From CAVVJA01 sp963801715 (GTDB taxonomy: Bacteria > Actinomycetota > Actinomycetes > Mycobacteriales > Jatrophihabitantaceae), in contig CAWDGB010000015.1 in assembly GCA_963801715.1 (NCBI GenBank), forward strand, positions 128,243-192,242: a DNA stretch of 64,000 nucleotides. The letters run 5' to 3'. The notes beneath the pieces are model-generated. The model saw only the letters and a program-made list of their open reading frames with translations. It was not told where the DNA came from and did not search any database. Made by a program: the position numbers and the translations under genes. The stretch's first letter is position 1. Every line of letters starts with the position of its first letter. Below, one piece after another: positions 52,001 to 61,096 of this stretch.

Positions 52001-53237
52001 ATGCGGCAGGTCGCTATGCAGGTACCGACGCACGTGCGCACCGCGTGGCACGCGGGGACATACATCGCGCGCTCTGCGATCCGGCACCGGCTCAATGGGC
52101 ATGCGGCCGAGATTTCCTTCTTCGCGCTGCTCGAGCTTGATCCCGGTGACAGTGACCATCGGGGCGGCACTGAAGCTGGTATCCCAGACCATGGGCCCGG
52201 ACATCGCCGATCAGGGTCGCCAGGGCGCACTCGACACGATCCGCCTGCTCATCGGCCCGACCCTCGCCGACTCGGTCGTCGGGCCGTTCGTTCGGGCCCA
52301 GCTCACCCAGCAGGACTCCAGCGTCGCGATCGGCGGCCTGATTGTCGCGTGGTGGCTGTTCGGGCGGCTGTTCACGGCCACGCAGCACGGCCTGGACAAG
52401 GCATACGGCGTATCGGACCGGCGGTCCAGCGTCCACAGCCGAGTAATCGCGCTGGCCTCCTCGGCCGCCGGACTGCTCGCGATCGTGATCACGCTCACGC
52501 TCATGGTGGTGGGGTGGCGAGGTGACAAGCACGGCATCGACAAGTGGCTTGCCAGCGTCCCGGTAGCGGCGGACATCTGGAACATCGTGCGATGGCCAAT
52601 TCTCGTGCTGATCCTCGTCGCGTTGCTCGTCGGCCTCTATCGCTACAGCCCGAATGTTCGGCATCGCTGGCGCGACTGCCTCCCCGGCGCGGCTGTCGGG
52701 GTGCTGCTCTGGGCGGGGGCGGCGGCTATCTTCCGGGCCTATCTGATGCTGGGCTCCGGGGCTCCGACGGGCGTGCGGTCCCACGACGCCCAGGTTGTGC
52801 TGATCGGACGGGCGGTCGGCGCATCGATCGGGACCGCGGTGTTCATCTACTTCTCGAGCATCGCCATCCTGCTCGGGGCCGAGGTCAACGCCCTCATCAT
52901 CCGGCACCGAAGGCTGACGGCTGCGGCCGCGACGCCTCCCACGTCGTCCGTGCCGCTGCCGGCGGCTGGTCCACCCCTGACTCCCGCGCCGAAGGCACCG
53001 GCCGAGACGGGCAGGAAGGCCGCACCGCTGCTGCCCGCCGCAGGGCCGGTATGGCCACCCCCGGCCACGCCGATGCCGCCACCGCCCGAGGCACCGGCCG
53101 CATCAGCCGCACCGCCCGCGCCATCCGAGGTGCCGGCCCAACTGCGGCCGGCACTCCCGTTGCTCCCCGACTCGCCGGCCCCGCCACATCCGCCGATTCC
53201 CAATCAACCGTCGGCGGCGCCGACGAGCCGGACCTAG
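52001..53237 (+). CDS. YihY/UPF0761-family membrane protein (frameshifted)
   Basis: About 411 residues when joined; ATG 52001 or ATG 52016. Frame 1 gives THVRTAWHAGTYIARSAIRHRLNGHAAEISFFALL, the family N-terminus. Near 52130-52134 ('ctgctcgagcttg') one extra base moves the frame, and the rest reads SLIPVTVTIGAALKL, WWLFGRLFTATQHGLDKAYGV, about five further TM helices and YFSSIAILLGAEVNALI. The last 100 residues are a Pro/Ala-rich cytosolic or external tail. YihY proteins are poly-TM with unclear function. Ends 4 bp into the convergent aldo/keto reductase gene. Confidence 0.8.
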
Positions 53238-54256
53238 CGCAAGGAGCGATCGCGCTGCTCGACGCCCATCTCGCCATAGGGGTAGTCGTCGATCTCGGGC
53301 GCACTCACGACGTCGAGGCGCGCCCGCTCCTCCTCCGAAAGCTGTACGCGGACGGCACCCAGGTTGTCGTCGAGCTGCTCGACGCTACGGGCGCCCAAGA
53401 TCACCGACGTCACTGCGGGCCGGTCGACGAGCCAGGCGAGGGCGACCTGGGCCATCGACACCCCCCGGTCCTTGGCTACCTCACGCACCGCGTCGACGAT
53501 GTTCCAGATCCGCTCGACGCCGCTGCGCCGACCGTAGGCCTCCATGCCTCGGTCCGGATTTTCGCCGAGTCGGGTGGCGCCGGTCGGCAGCGCCTCGCGC
53601 TGATACTTGCCGGTCAACCAACCGCCGCCCAGAGGCGACCAGGGCAGCAGCCCCAATCCGGCGGCCTGGCAGGCCGGCACGATCTCCCACTCGATGCCGC
53701 GGACGAGCATGTTGTACTGCGGCTGCAACGTGACCGGAACGGTGAGCCCTCGAAACTCCGCGATGTCGACGACGCGCTGTAACTGCCAGCCAGTGAAGTT
53801 GGACAGCCCGACATAGTGGATCTTGCCGGACCGCACGGCGTCATCGAGGAAGCGCAGCGTCTCCTCGGGCGGGGTGAGCGGATCAGCTGCGTGCAGCTGA
53901 TACAGGTCGATGACATCGACACCGAGCCGGCGGAGCGAGGCATCGAGCGCGGACCGAAGGTGGCGCCGGGACAGACCGACGTCATTGACTCCCTTCCCGG
54001 TAGGGAATCGGCCCTTGGTGGCGAGCACGACCTGGTCTCTCACACCGGACCGGCTGGCAAGCCACGACCCGATGATCTGCTCGCTGGTGCCGCCCGAGTA
54101 CACATCGGCGGTGTCGACCAACGTGCCGCCGGCGTCGAGGAATCGATCCAGTTGGGCGTGGGAGCCGGCTTCATCCGTTTCCGTACCGAACGTCATCGTG
54201 CCGAGCGCGAACGTGGATACGGCCGCACCGCTACGGCCGAGCAGTCGATAGTCCAT
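53234..54256 (-). CDS. Aldo/keto reductase
   Basis: 340 residues. NADPH-dependent TIM-barrel reductase with the tetrad Asp48, Tyr53 (VDTADVYSGG), Lys81 (VLATKG) and His122 (LYQLHAAD), then SNFTGWQLQRVVDIA, LQPQYNML, PWSPLGGGWLTGKY and the cofactor-binding VILGARSVEQLDDNL. Substrate unknown. Separated by 52 bp from the adenosine deaminase gene; the gap contains a small hairpin (GGCGATC / GATCGCC, 54276-54295). Confidence 0.92.
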   Translation of the reverse strand: MDYRLLGRSGAAVSTFALGTMTFGTETDEAGSHAQLDRFLDAGGTLVDTADVYSGGTSEQIIGSWLASRSGVRDQVVLATKGRFPTGKGVNDVGLSRRHLRSALDASLRRLGVDVIDLYQLHAADPLTPPEETLRFLDDAVRSGKIHYVGLSNFTGWQLQRVVDIAEFRGLTVPVTLQPQYNMLVRGIEWEIVPACQAAGLGLLPWSPLGGGWLTGKYQREALPTGATRLGENPDRGMEAYGRRSGVERIWNIVDAVREVAKDRGVSMAQVALAWLVDRPAVTSVILGARSVEQLDDNLGAVRVQLSEEERARLDVVSAPEIDDYPYGEMGVEQRDRSLR

Positions 54257-54308
54257 GGCGCCTACTCTGGCACGCGGCGATCGGGCCGGATCGCCCGAGG
54301 GCCCGACG

Positions 54309-55398
54309 TCAGCCGCTCATCAGCTCGGCGTAACGAGGCTTGATGACGTCGTTGATCAAGGTGAGTCTCTGGTCAAAGGGGATGAACGCGCTCTTCATCG
54401 CGTTCAAGGTGAACCACTGCAGATCGGCCCAGCCGTAGCCGAAGGCCTCGGCCAGCAGCGCGAACTCGCGACTCATGGTCGTATCGCTCATCAACCGGTT
54501 GTCGGTATTGACCGTGACGCGGAAGTACAGCCGCCGAAGCAACCCGATCGGATGGTCCCGAATCGAGGCCACTGCTCCGGTCTGGACGATTGGACGACGG
54601 GCACATCTCCAGCGGAATGCGCCGGTCGCGCACGTATTGCGCCAGCCGGCCGAGGGTGGCACCGTTGCCTGTCGCCTGGATGTCGTCCACGATCCGAACG
54701 CCGTGGCCCAGCCGATCCGTGCCGCACCACTGGATCGCCTCCCAGATCGACGGCAGCCCGAACGCCTCGCCGGCATGAATCGTGAAATGGAAGTTCTCCC
54801 GGCGCAGGTACTCGAAGGCGTCGAGATGCCGGGTCGGTGGGAATCCCGCCTCGGCCCCGGCGATGTCAAAGCCGACAACGCCACGGTCGCGGTATTCGAC
54901 GGCGAGCTCGGCGATCTCCCGTGACCGGGCTGCGTGTCGCATCGCCGTGACAAGCGCGCCGATACGGATGCGGTGGCCTCGCTCGGCGGATGCGTCCTCA
55001 CCGCGGCGGAATCCCAGCAGGGCAGCGTCGACGACCTCCTCGAGCGAGAGCCCGCGGTCCGTGTGCTGCTCCGGCGCCCAGCGCACTTCGGCGTATACGA
55101 CGCCGTCGGCGGCGAGATCCTCGGCGCACTCTTGCGCGACTCGGGCGATACCCTCAGCGGTTTGCATGACGGCAACGGTGTGCACGAACGTCTCCAGATA
55201 GCGCTCGAGCGAACCCGAGCCGGACGCTTCCCGGAACCAGCGGGCCAGCTCCGCCACATCCGTCGACGGTAAGTGTCGGTAACCGACCCGCTCGGCGAGC
55301 TCGACGACGGTGGCAGGCCGCACTCCGCCGTCGAGATGGTCGTGTAGCAGCACTTTGGGCGCGCGGCGAAGCGAATCGGGCGACAGCGCAACGGGCAT
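54309..55398 (-). CDS. add: Adenosine deaminase (frameshifted)
   Basis: About 362 residues when joined. Zinc ligands His19 and His21 (LLHDHLDGG), EVRWAPEQH, GFDIAGAEAGFPP, TIHAGEAFG and RLGHGVRI are in frame 1, up to LEMCPSSN. Near 54590-54594 one extra base (AATCGTCC for AATGTCC) shifts the frame; the other frame continues VQTGAVASIRDHPIGLLRR ... VTVNTDNRLMSDTTMSREF ... IKPRYAELMSG, the normal C-terminus. Deaminates adenosine and deoxyadenosine. Leaderless promoter of its own despite lying 69 bp after deoA. Confidence 0.88.
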
Positions 55399-55404
55399 GG
55401 CAAG

Positions 55405-55410
55405 ACCGTA
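55405..55410 (-). promoter_or_regulatory. -10 box, leaderless add
   Basis: TACGGT on the minus strand, 6 nt before the add ATG; identical hexamer and spacing to birA. Confidence 0.5.
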
Positions 55411-55467
55411 TCGGGATGCGGAGCCCCGTCGAGTCGGCCGTCCACCGGAATTCGCGAGGAGGCCCGG

Positions 55468-56755
55468 TCAGTGAGCGGCGATCCGTTCGATGATCAAGGG
55501 CTGCGCCGTGAAGTCGACGCCGATCGGGTACGCACCCTCGATTGCGGTCAACGCCCGCTCGAATCGACCAGCGTCGTCGGCGCAAAGCTCGAGTAGCGGA
55601 TCTCCGGCGTGGACGATGTCGCCGGGCTTCGCGTGCATGATCACGCCGGCACTCGCCGAGACGGGATCCTCCTTCCGCGCCCGTCCCGCGCCTAGCCGCC
55701 ATGCCGCTACGCCGACCGCGAGGGCATCCAGCTGTACGAGCACGCCGTCGGCCGGCGCCGACACCACGTGCCGCTCCTGCGCTGTCGGTAGCGGCGCATC
55801 CGGATCGCCGCCCTGAGCCCTGATCATGCGCCGCCAGACGTCCATCGCGCTGCCGTTCCGCAGCGCGTCGGCCGGATCCACGTCCACGAGCCCGGCGCCG
55901 GCGAGCATCTCCCGGGCAAGCGCCAGGGTCAGCTCCACGACATCGGGTGGGCCCGCCGCCGGCAAGGACCTCCACCGACTCGGCTACCTCCAGCGCGTTG
56001 CCCGCCGTCCGGCCCAGGGGTGTCGACATGTCGGTCAGGAGCGCAACGGTCCGCGTGCCGTGCGCAGCGCCGAGCTCGACCATCGTGCGGGCAAGCTCGC
56101 GAGCGTCGTCGATCGTCTTCATGAACGCGCCCGAGCCAACCTTGACGTCCAGCACCAATGCCGCCGATCCCTCAGCGATCTTCTTGCTCATGATCGAACT
56201 CGCGATGAGCGGGATCGACTCGACGGTCGCGGTCACATCCCGGAGGGCGTAGAGCTTGCGGTCGGCCGGCGCCAATTCGTCCCCGGCGGCGCACACGACG
56301 GCGCCGACGTCGTCGAGCTGGGCCAGGAACTCGGCGTTGGACAGCTGGGCCCGCCAGCCGGGGATCGATTCCAGCTTGTCCAGAGTTCCGCCGGTGTGGC
56401 CCAATCCGCGCCCTGACAGCTGCGGAACGGCACCGCCACACGCGGCGACCAGCGGGGCCAGCGGCAGCGTGATCTTGTCTCCGACCCCGCCGGTGGAGTG
56501 CTTGTCCGTCGTCGGACGCGACACGCTGGACAGATCGAGCCGCTCGCCCGACGCGATCATGGCCGCCGTCCAGCGGGCCAGCTCGTCGGGCGCCATGCCA
56601 TTGAGCAGGATTGCCATGGCCAGAGCCGCCATCTGCTCGTCAGCGACCACCCCGCGCGTGTAGGCGTCGATCACCCAGTCCAGCTGCTCGTCGGGAATCC
56701 GGCCGCGGTCACGCTTCGTGGCGATCACATCAACCGCAGCGAAAGGCTCGCTCAT
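55468..56755 (-). CDS. deoA: Thymidine phosphorylase (frameshifted)
   Basis: About 428 residues when joined. Frame 1: VDVIATKRDRGRIPDEQLDWVIDAYTRG, KHSTGGVGDK phosphate/substrate loop, LSGRGLGHTGGTLDKLESIPG, SSIMSKKIAEGSAALVLDVKVGSGAFMK, up to EVLAGGGP. Near 55953-55957 one extra G shifts the frame; the other frame continues PDVVELTLALAREMLAGAGLV to the C-terminal domain (GAGRARKEDPVSASAGVIMHAKPGD). Cleaves thymidine and deoxyuridine. Follows cdd by 25 bp. Confidence 0.9.
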
Positions 56756-56780
56756 GACCGCCCTCTTCGCGGATGCTCGC

Positions 56781-57176
56781 TCAGCCGAGGTGTTCGCGAC
56801 CGAAGGCGAGCGGGAGTACCTCGATCATCGGCCGCGCGCCCTCAACGGTGTCGACGACGAGATCCGGGCCGCCGTGTTCCCACAGCAACTGCCGGCAGCG
56901 GCCGCACGGCATGAGGACCTCACCGTGGAAATCGACGCACGCGAGCGCCACCAACCGCCCACCGCCAGACGCGTGCAACGCGGACACCAGACCGCACTCC
57001 GCGCACAGCCCGAGTCCGTAGGAGGCGTTCTCGACGTTGCACCCGACAACGACCCGACCGTCGTCGACGAGGGCGGCCGCACCCACTGGAAATTGCGAGT
57101 ACGGCGCATAGGCGTTGCCCATCGCCTCGAGGGCCGCGCGGCGCAAGGCGGCCCAGTCGATGTCGTCCTCTTTCAT
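56781..57176 (-). CDS. cdd: Cytidine deaminase
   Basis: 131 residues from ATG 57176. Tetrameric-type zinc deaminase: AYAPYSQFPVGAAAL, CNVENASYG, CAE (Cys58, Glu60) and PCGRC (Cys91, Cys94). Converts cytidine and deoxycytidine to uridine and deoxyuridine, which feed DeoA. GGAG just ahead of the ATG, TAGCGT -10 and two direct repeats upstream. First gene of a likely cdd-deoA unit. Confidence 0.94.
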   Translation of the reverse strand: MKEDDIDWAALRRAALEAMGNAYAPYSQFPVGAAALVDDGRVVVGCNVENASYGLGLCAECGLVSALHASGGGRLVALACVDFHGEVLMPCGRCRQLLWEHGGPDLVVDTVEGARPMIEVLPLAFGREHLG

Positions 57177-57186
57177 GACGCTCCGT

Positions 57187-57228
57187 AACGCTAGATCGTG
57201 GTCGGAAATCCCGACGGTGGTCGGAAAT
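57187..57228 (-). promoter_or_regulatory. cdd promoter with two direct repeats
   Basis: On the minus strand two 12-bp direct repeats ATTTCCGACCAC (57217-57228 and 57198-57209) stand 19 bp apart, start to start, directly upstream of a TAGCGT -10 box (about 57187-57192) and the cdd start. Repeats on nearly the same helix face at two turns suggest an activator or repressor site for nucleoside catabolism. The regulator is not identified. Confidence 0.55.
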
Positions 57229-57328
57229 GCTAGTGGCCCGCGCTGCACACTAGTGGTCCGGGCAGGCGGCGGTGGATGTGGTGATCCGGATGGATGCATT
57301 GCAAGGCGGAGGAGAGGCATGGCCGGGG

Positions 57329-58600
57329 CTATGGACGACGACGACAACGTAGCGAGGCGCCATCGGGCGCCACGCGCCGCCAGGTCATATCGCAGACGGA
57401 CACGATGGTCACCGGCAAGGACTTGACCCCACGGATGACGAACTCTGGCCGGCGGACCGGCGGACGGTGCAGCGCAAGATTGGGGAACCTGGCCAGAAGG
57501 GTGCGCACGGACGACTGCAACTCGACTCGGGCAAGCGGTGCGCCCACGCAGAAGTGGATGCCGGCACCGAAGCCGAGATGCGGATTGTCCATGCGGTCGA
57601 CGCGGAACGAGTCAGGCTCGGCGAAGACGGCCGGATCCCGATTTGCCGCCCCAAGCAAGGCCGCGATCTTTTGGCCTTGCTCGACGGCGACCTCGCCAAT
57701 TGCCGTGTCGGCGACCGCTGTGCGCTCGAACAGCTGCAGCGGCGAGTCGTACCGGATCAGCTCTTCGACCGCCGAGTCGAGCAAGTCCGCTCTGCTGCGC
57801 AACAGCTCGAGTTGTTCGGGGTGCGTGAGCAGGGCGGTAACGCCGTTGCCGACGACGTTCACGGTCGCTTCGTGGCCGGCGTTGAGCAGCAGCGTGCAGG
57901 TAGTGACAAGTTCGTCCTCGGTGAGGCGGGCTCCGTCGCTGTCGACCTCGGCGATCAGCGAGCTGATCAGATCCTGCTCCGGAGCGCGTCGCCGCACCGC
58001 GACCAGATCGCGCAGGTACGCGACGAACTCCCGCGCCGCCTGCTCAGCGGCCGCCTTTTGCGCGGCAGAGACGTCATATTCGTACATCTTGACGATGGCG
58101 TTGGACCACGGTCGTAGCAGGTGCCAGTCTGGGGCAGGCACCCCCAACAGCTCGGCGATGACCTGAACGGGTAACGGCCCTGCGTAACTGCTGATCAGGT
58201 CGACGACGGATCCATCTGACCCTTCGTCGGCGACCTGATCGGCCAGCCGGTTTGCCAGCTGGGCAATCTGCGGCCGCAGCCGCTCGACGTGACCGCGTGC
58301 GAACGCACCGGCTACCAGGCGCCGCAGGCGGGTATGTTGCGGCGGCTCGCTCTCGAGCAGCGAATGCACGTGAATCAGCGCGAAGGCCGGCATCGGCTCG
58401 TCCGGCCATCGCGGGGTCCAGATCCGGCCCAACGTGCGGGCCCGCAAAACGGAGTTCGCGGCGGCGTGCGTGAAGGTCAGCCACATGCCCAGGCCTTCGT
58501 GCCACTGGACCGGCGCCCGCCGACGGGCCTGCGCGAACAGCGGATACGGATCGGTGACGACCTCCGTCGACGTGAGCGGGAGCGACGTCACGACTGGCAT
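57329..58600 (-). CDS. Cytochrome P450
   Basis: 423 residues, soluble bacterial class. Oxygen-activation I-helix AGHEATV, K-helix ExxR in EELIRYD, and heme loop FGAGIHFCVGAPLARVEL. N-terminal LPLTSTEVVTDPYPLFAQARRRAPVQWHEGLGMWLTFTH is typical. The last about 20 residues (after VTIV) are Arg-rich and atypical. Starts 3 bp after the ABC permease stop, so apparently transcribed with the nucleoside transporter genes. Substrate unknown; no ferredoxin gene nearby. Confidence 0.92.
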   Translation of the reverse strand: MPVVTSLPLTSTEVVTDPYPLFAQARRRAPVQWHEGLGMWLTFTHAAANSVLRARTLGRIWTPRWPDEPMPAFALIHVHSLLESEPPQHTRLRRLVAGAFARGHVERLRPQIAQLANRLADQVADEGSDGSVVDLISSYAGPLPVQVIAELLGVPAPDWHLLRPWSNAIVKMYEYDVSAAQKAAAEQAAREFVAYLRDLVAVRRRAPEQDLISSLIAEVDSDGARLTEDELVTTCTLLLNAGHEATVNVVGNGVTALLTHPEQLELLRSRADLLDSAVEELIRYDSPLQLFERTAVADTAIGEVAVEQGQKIAALLGAANRDPAVFAEPDSFRVDRMDNPHLGFGAGIHFCVGAPLARVELQSSVRTLLARFPNLALHRPPVRRPEFVIRGVKSLPVTIVSVCDMTWRRVAPDGASLRCRRRP

Positions 58601-58603
58601 GCT

Positions 58604-59882
58604 TCAGGTTCCCTGCCCTCGTCTCCACGGGATGCCGTCGGCCGCAGGCGGTCGAAGGCGTTGAGATGCCAGTGCGAGGACAAGCAGCGTGATGACCTGC
58701 GGCGTGTAGGTGACCAGCTCCGTCGGGATGCTGTCCGTCGTCTGGTACCACACGAAGATCAAAGCCGCGGCCACGATGGACAGGACACCGCCGAGCCGAC
58801 GGCCCAGCCAGAACGTGTAGATGCCTACGAGGCCCAGCAGAATCACAATGAACAGCAGCAGCGCGTGTACCGACGTGGCGCCCTGGCGCGACTGCACCGC
58901 GTCCGTGTAGCCGAACAACGTCGCGCCGGCCAGCATCCCTCCGGGACGCCAGTTGCCGAAGATCATCGCTGCCAGCCCGATGTACCCGCGGCCGCCCGTC
59001 TGGCCCTCGCGGTAGATACCGGTGAAGTTGACCAGGAACGCCCCGGCGAGTCCCGCCAGCATTCCGGAGGTGAGCACCGCGGCGTACTTCATCCGGTAGA
59101 CGCCGACGCCCAGGGTCTCGGCCTCGGCGGGATTCTCGCCGCACGACCGCAGCCGCAGTCCGAAGGCAGTCCGCCACAAGATGAACCAGGTCAGCGGAAC
59201 GAGCAACAGGGCGAGGATGGTGAAGACGGTCAGACCGGTGGCGATGCCTCGCAGCAGGCCGCCGACGTCAGAGACGAAGAACCAGTGATGTTGCTCCAGC
59301 TTGCCAAGCGTGGTATCTGCCCAACCCCATCGCAGCGGCTTGAAGGTCGGAACTTGCGGCGACTGGGTCGGGCCGCCACCTGACGTCCCGGCTGAAGAAC
59401 ACGCCGGACAGGTAACGGCCCATACCGAGAGCGAGAATGTTGATTGCCACGCCGGAGACGATCTGATCGACCCCGAACGTGACGGTTGCGACGGCGTGTA
59501 TAGCGCCGCCAATGAGCCCACCAAGCAGCCCACCGATCACGCCCAGCCACGCGTTGCCGCTGACATACGCCAGGTCGGCCCCGAACCAGGTGCCCAGAAT
59601 CATCATGCCCTCCAGGCCGATGTTCACCACACCTGAACGTTCCGACCACAAACCACCCAGTCCGCACAAAGCGATCGGCATCGCCAGCGTCAACGTGGCC
59701 GCCAGCGTGCCCGCCGAGGTGATGTCCTGCGCGCCGGTGACGACCCGGACCAACGACATGGCGAGAAGTGCGAGGAGCAACACGGCGAGTGGCCCGGCGA
59801 TACGGGTGTTGCGCAGCGGCACCCGCCGGGTTACCTCCGGCGTGTACGGGGACGGGAGGAATGGATCCTGAAGTGTCGACAT
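58604..59882 (-). CDS. BMP-type ABC transporter permease 2 (frameshifted)
   Basis: About 425 residues when joined. N part: RNTRIAGPLAVLLLALLAMSLV, AMPIALCGLGGLWSERSGVVNIGLEGMMILGTW, WLGVIGGLLGGLIGGAIHAV, GVDQIVSGVAINILALGMGRYLSGVFFSRDV. Near 59385-59388 one extra base shifts the frame; the remainder reads GGGPTQSPQVPTFKP, LRSCGENPAEAETLGVGVYRMKY, GMLAGLAGAFLVNF and further TM helices to 58604. Inner-membrane channel subunit of a purine/pyrimidine nucleoside importer (NupQ/YufQ-like). Start overlaps permease 1 (ATGA). Confidence 0.88.
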
Positions 59883-61096
59883 CAGCCAACACCCCCTGCC
59901 CGTACCCCCGTAACTGGCCACCTCACCTGGCTAATCGCTTCGCGCAGGCTCACCGACGTCCCACTCATGCCGGCACCCCCTCTTTCGCGGGGACCTCGCT
60001 GGATGGAGGCGGAGGCGCCGGCCAGCGCTCGCCCGACGAGGCGCTGCTGGCGGCGCAGCGCGATGCGGCGCACGACCTCGTAGGCGACCACGACGCTCAG
60101 CACCACCACGCCTTGGGTGATCTGCACGATCTCCTTTGGGATGTCGTTGATGTCGAGGATCAACGAGGACTGATCGAGGAACGCCCAGAGCAGCGCGGCG
60201 AAGATTATGCCGATCGGGCTGTTGCGACCGAGTAGCGCGATGGCGATGCCGGTGAAGCCGAGCCCGGCCGGGAAGTCGAGAGAGTACTGGTGCGCGTCAC
60301 CGAGCAGGTTCGGCATGCCGATGAGCCCCGCCACTGCTCCGGAAATGAGCATGGTGGACAGCACCATCCGCTTCACGTTCACGCCGCTCGCCTGCGCCGC
60401 GGTCGACGAGATGCCAGTGGCGCGCAGATCGAACCCGAACCGGGTACGGGAGATCAAGAAATAGAACCCGACGCCCACAGCGACCGCGAGCAGAATCAGC
60501 CCGTACACCTTCGTGTCCGAGCTTGGGATGAGGCTCAGTCCACCAATCCGTCCCGACGGCGGGATCGTCTTCGTGGTGAGGTTGTTGCTGCCTTGGGTAG
60601 ATACCGCTAGGCGGGCTGGGTTGAGCAGGTAGGCGATGATGCCGGTCGCGACGAAGTTGAGCATGATGCTCGAGATGACTTCGCTGACGCCCCGGGTGAC
60701 CTTGAGGACACCGACGATGCCGGCCCAGAACGCCCCGACGAGCATTGCTACGACGATGGTCGCGATCTGCCGCACCCCGGTTGGGAGGGCCACGGAGCCG
60801 GCGAAGGCGGCGGCGAGCAGCGCGGCCAGCCGGTACTGGCCGTCGACCCCGATGTTGAACAGGTTCATCCGGAAGCCGATGGCCACCGCGACCGCGGCGA
60901 TGTAGTAGGTCGTCGCGTTGTTCAGGATCGAGGCGATGCTGTTCGGCTGCGTTCCGTAGTCCCACATCTGCTGGATGGCAGTGACCGGGCTGTGTCCGGT
61001 CAGAAACAGCAGCACCGACGTGACCGCGCCCGCGAACACCAGCGCCACGACCGCGGCGATGATCGAGAGTAGAAGACGGCTTAGTCGATCCCTCAT
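59882..61096 (-). CDS. BMP-type ABC transporter permease 1
   Basis: 404 residues, about nine or ten TM helices. Family pieces: ILNNATTYYIAAVAVAIGFRMNLFNIGVDGQYRLAALLAAAFAG, VTRGVSEVISSIMLNFVATGIIAYLL, RATGISSTAAQASGVNVKRMVLSTMLISGAVAGLIG, GLGFTGIAIALLGRNSPIGIIFAALLWAFLDQ. NupP/YufP-like. Start overlaps the ATPase stop; a charged C-terminal tail (about 345-404) is longer than usual. Confidence 0.92.
   Translation of the reverse strand: MRDRLSRLLLSIIAAVVALVFAGAVTSVLLFLTGHSPVTAIQQMWDYGTQPNSIASILNNATTYYIAAVAVAIGFRMNLFNIGVDGQYRLAALLAAAFAGSVALPTGVRQIATIVVAMLVGAFWAGIVGVLKVTRGVSEVISSIMLNFVATGIIAYLLNPARLAVSTQGSNNLTTKTIPPSGRIGGLSLIPSSDTKVYGLILLAVAVGVGFYFLISRTRFGFDLRATGISSTAAQASGVNVKRMVLSTMLISGAVAGLIGMPNLLGDAHQYSLDFPAGLGFTGIAIALLGRNSPIGIIFAALLWAFLDQSSLILDINDIPKEIVQITQGVVVLSVVVAYEVVRRIALRRQQRLVGRALAGASASIQRGPRERGGAGMSGTSVSLREAISQVRWPVTGVRAGGVG

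Noticed and set aside
54276..54295. Small hairpin between add and the aldo/keto reductase
   Set aside because: 7-bp stem, common by chance at this GC content; noted only in the gene entry.
906..59882. Programmed +1 frameshifting as a shared regulatory mechanism
   Set aside because: No common slippery sequence, stop-codon context or structure at the eight junctions; insertion errors explain the pattern more simply. Kept as a finding because it needs read data.
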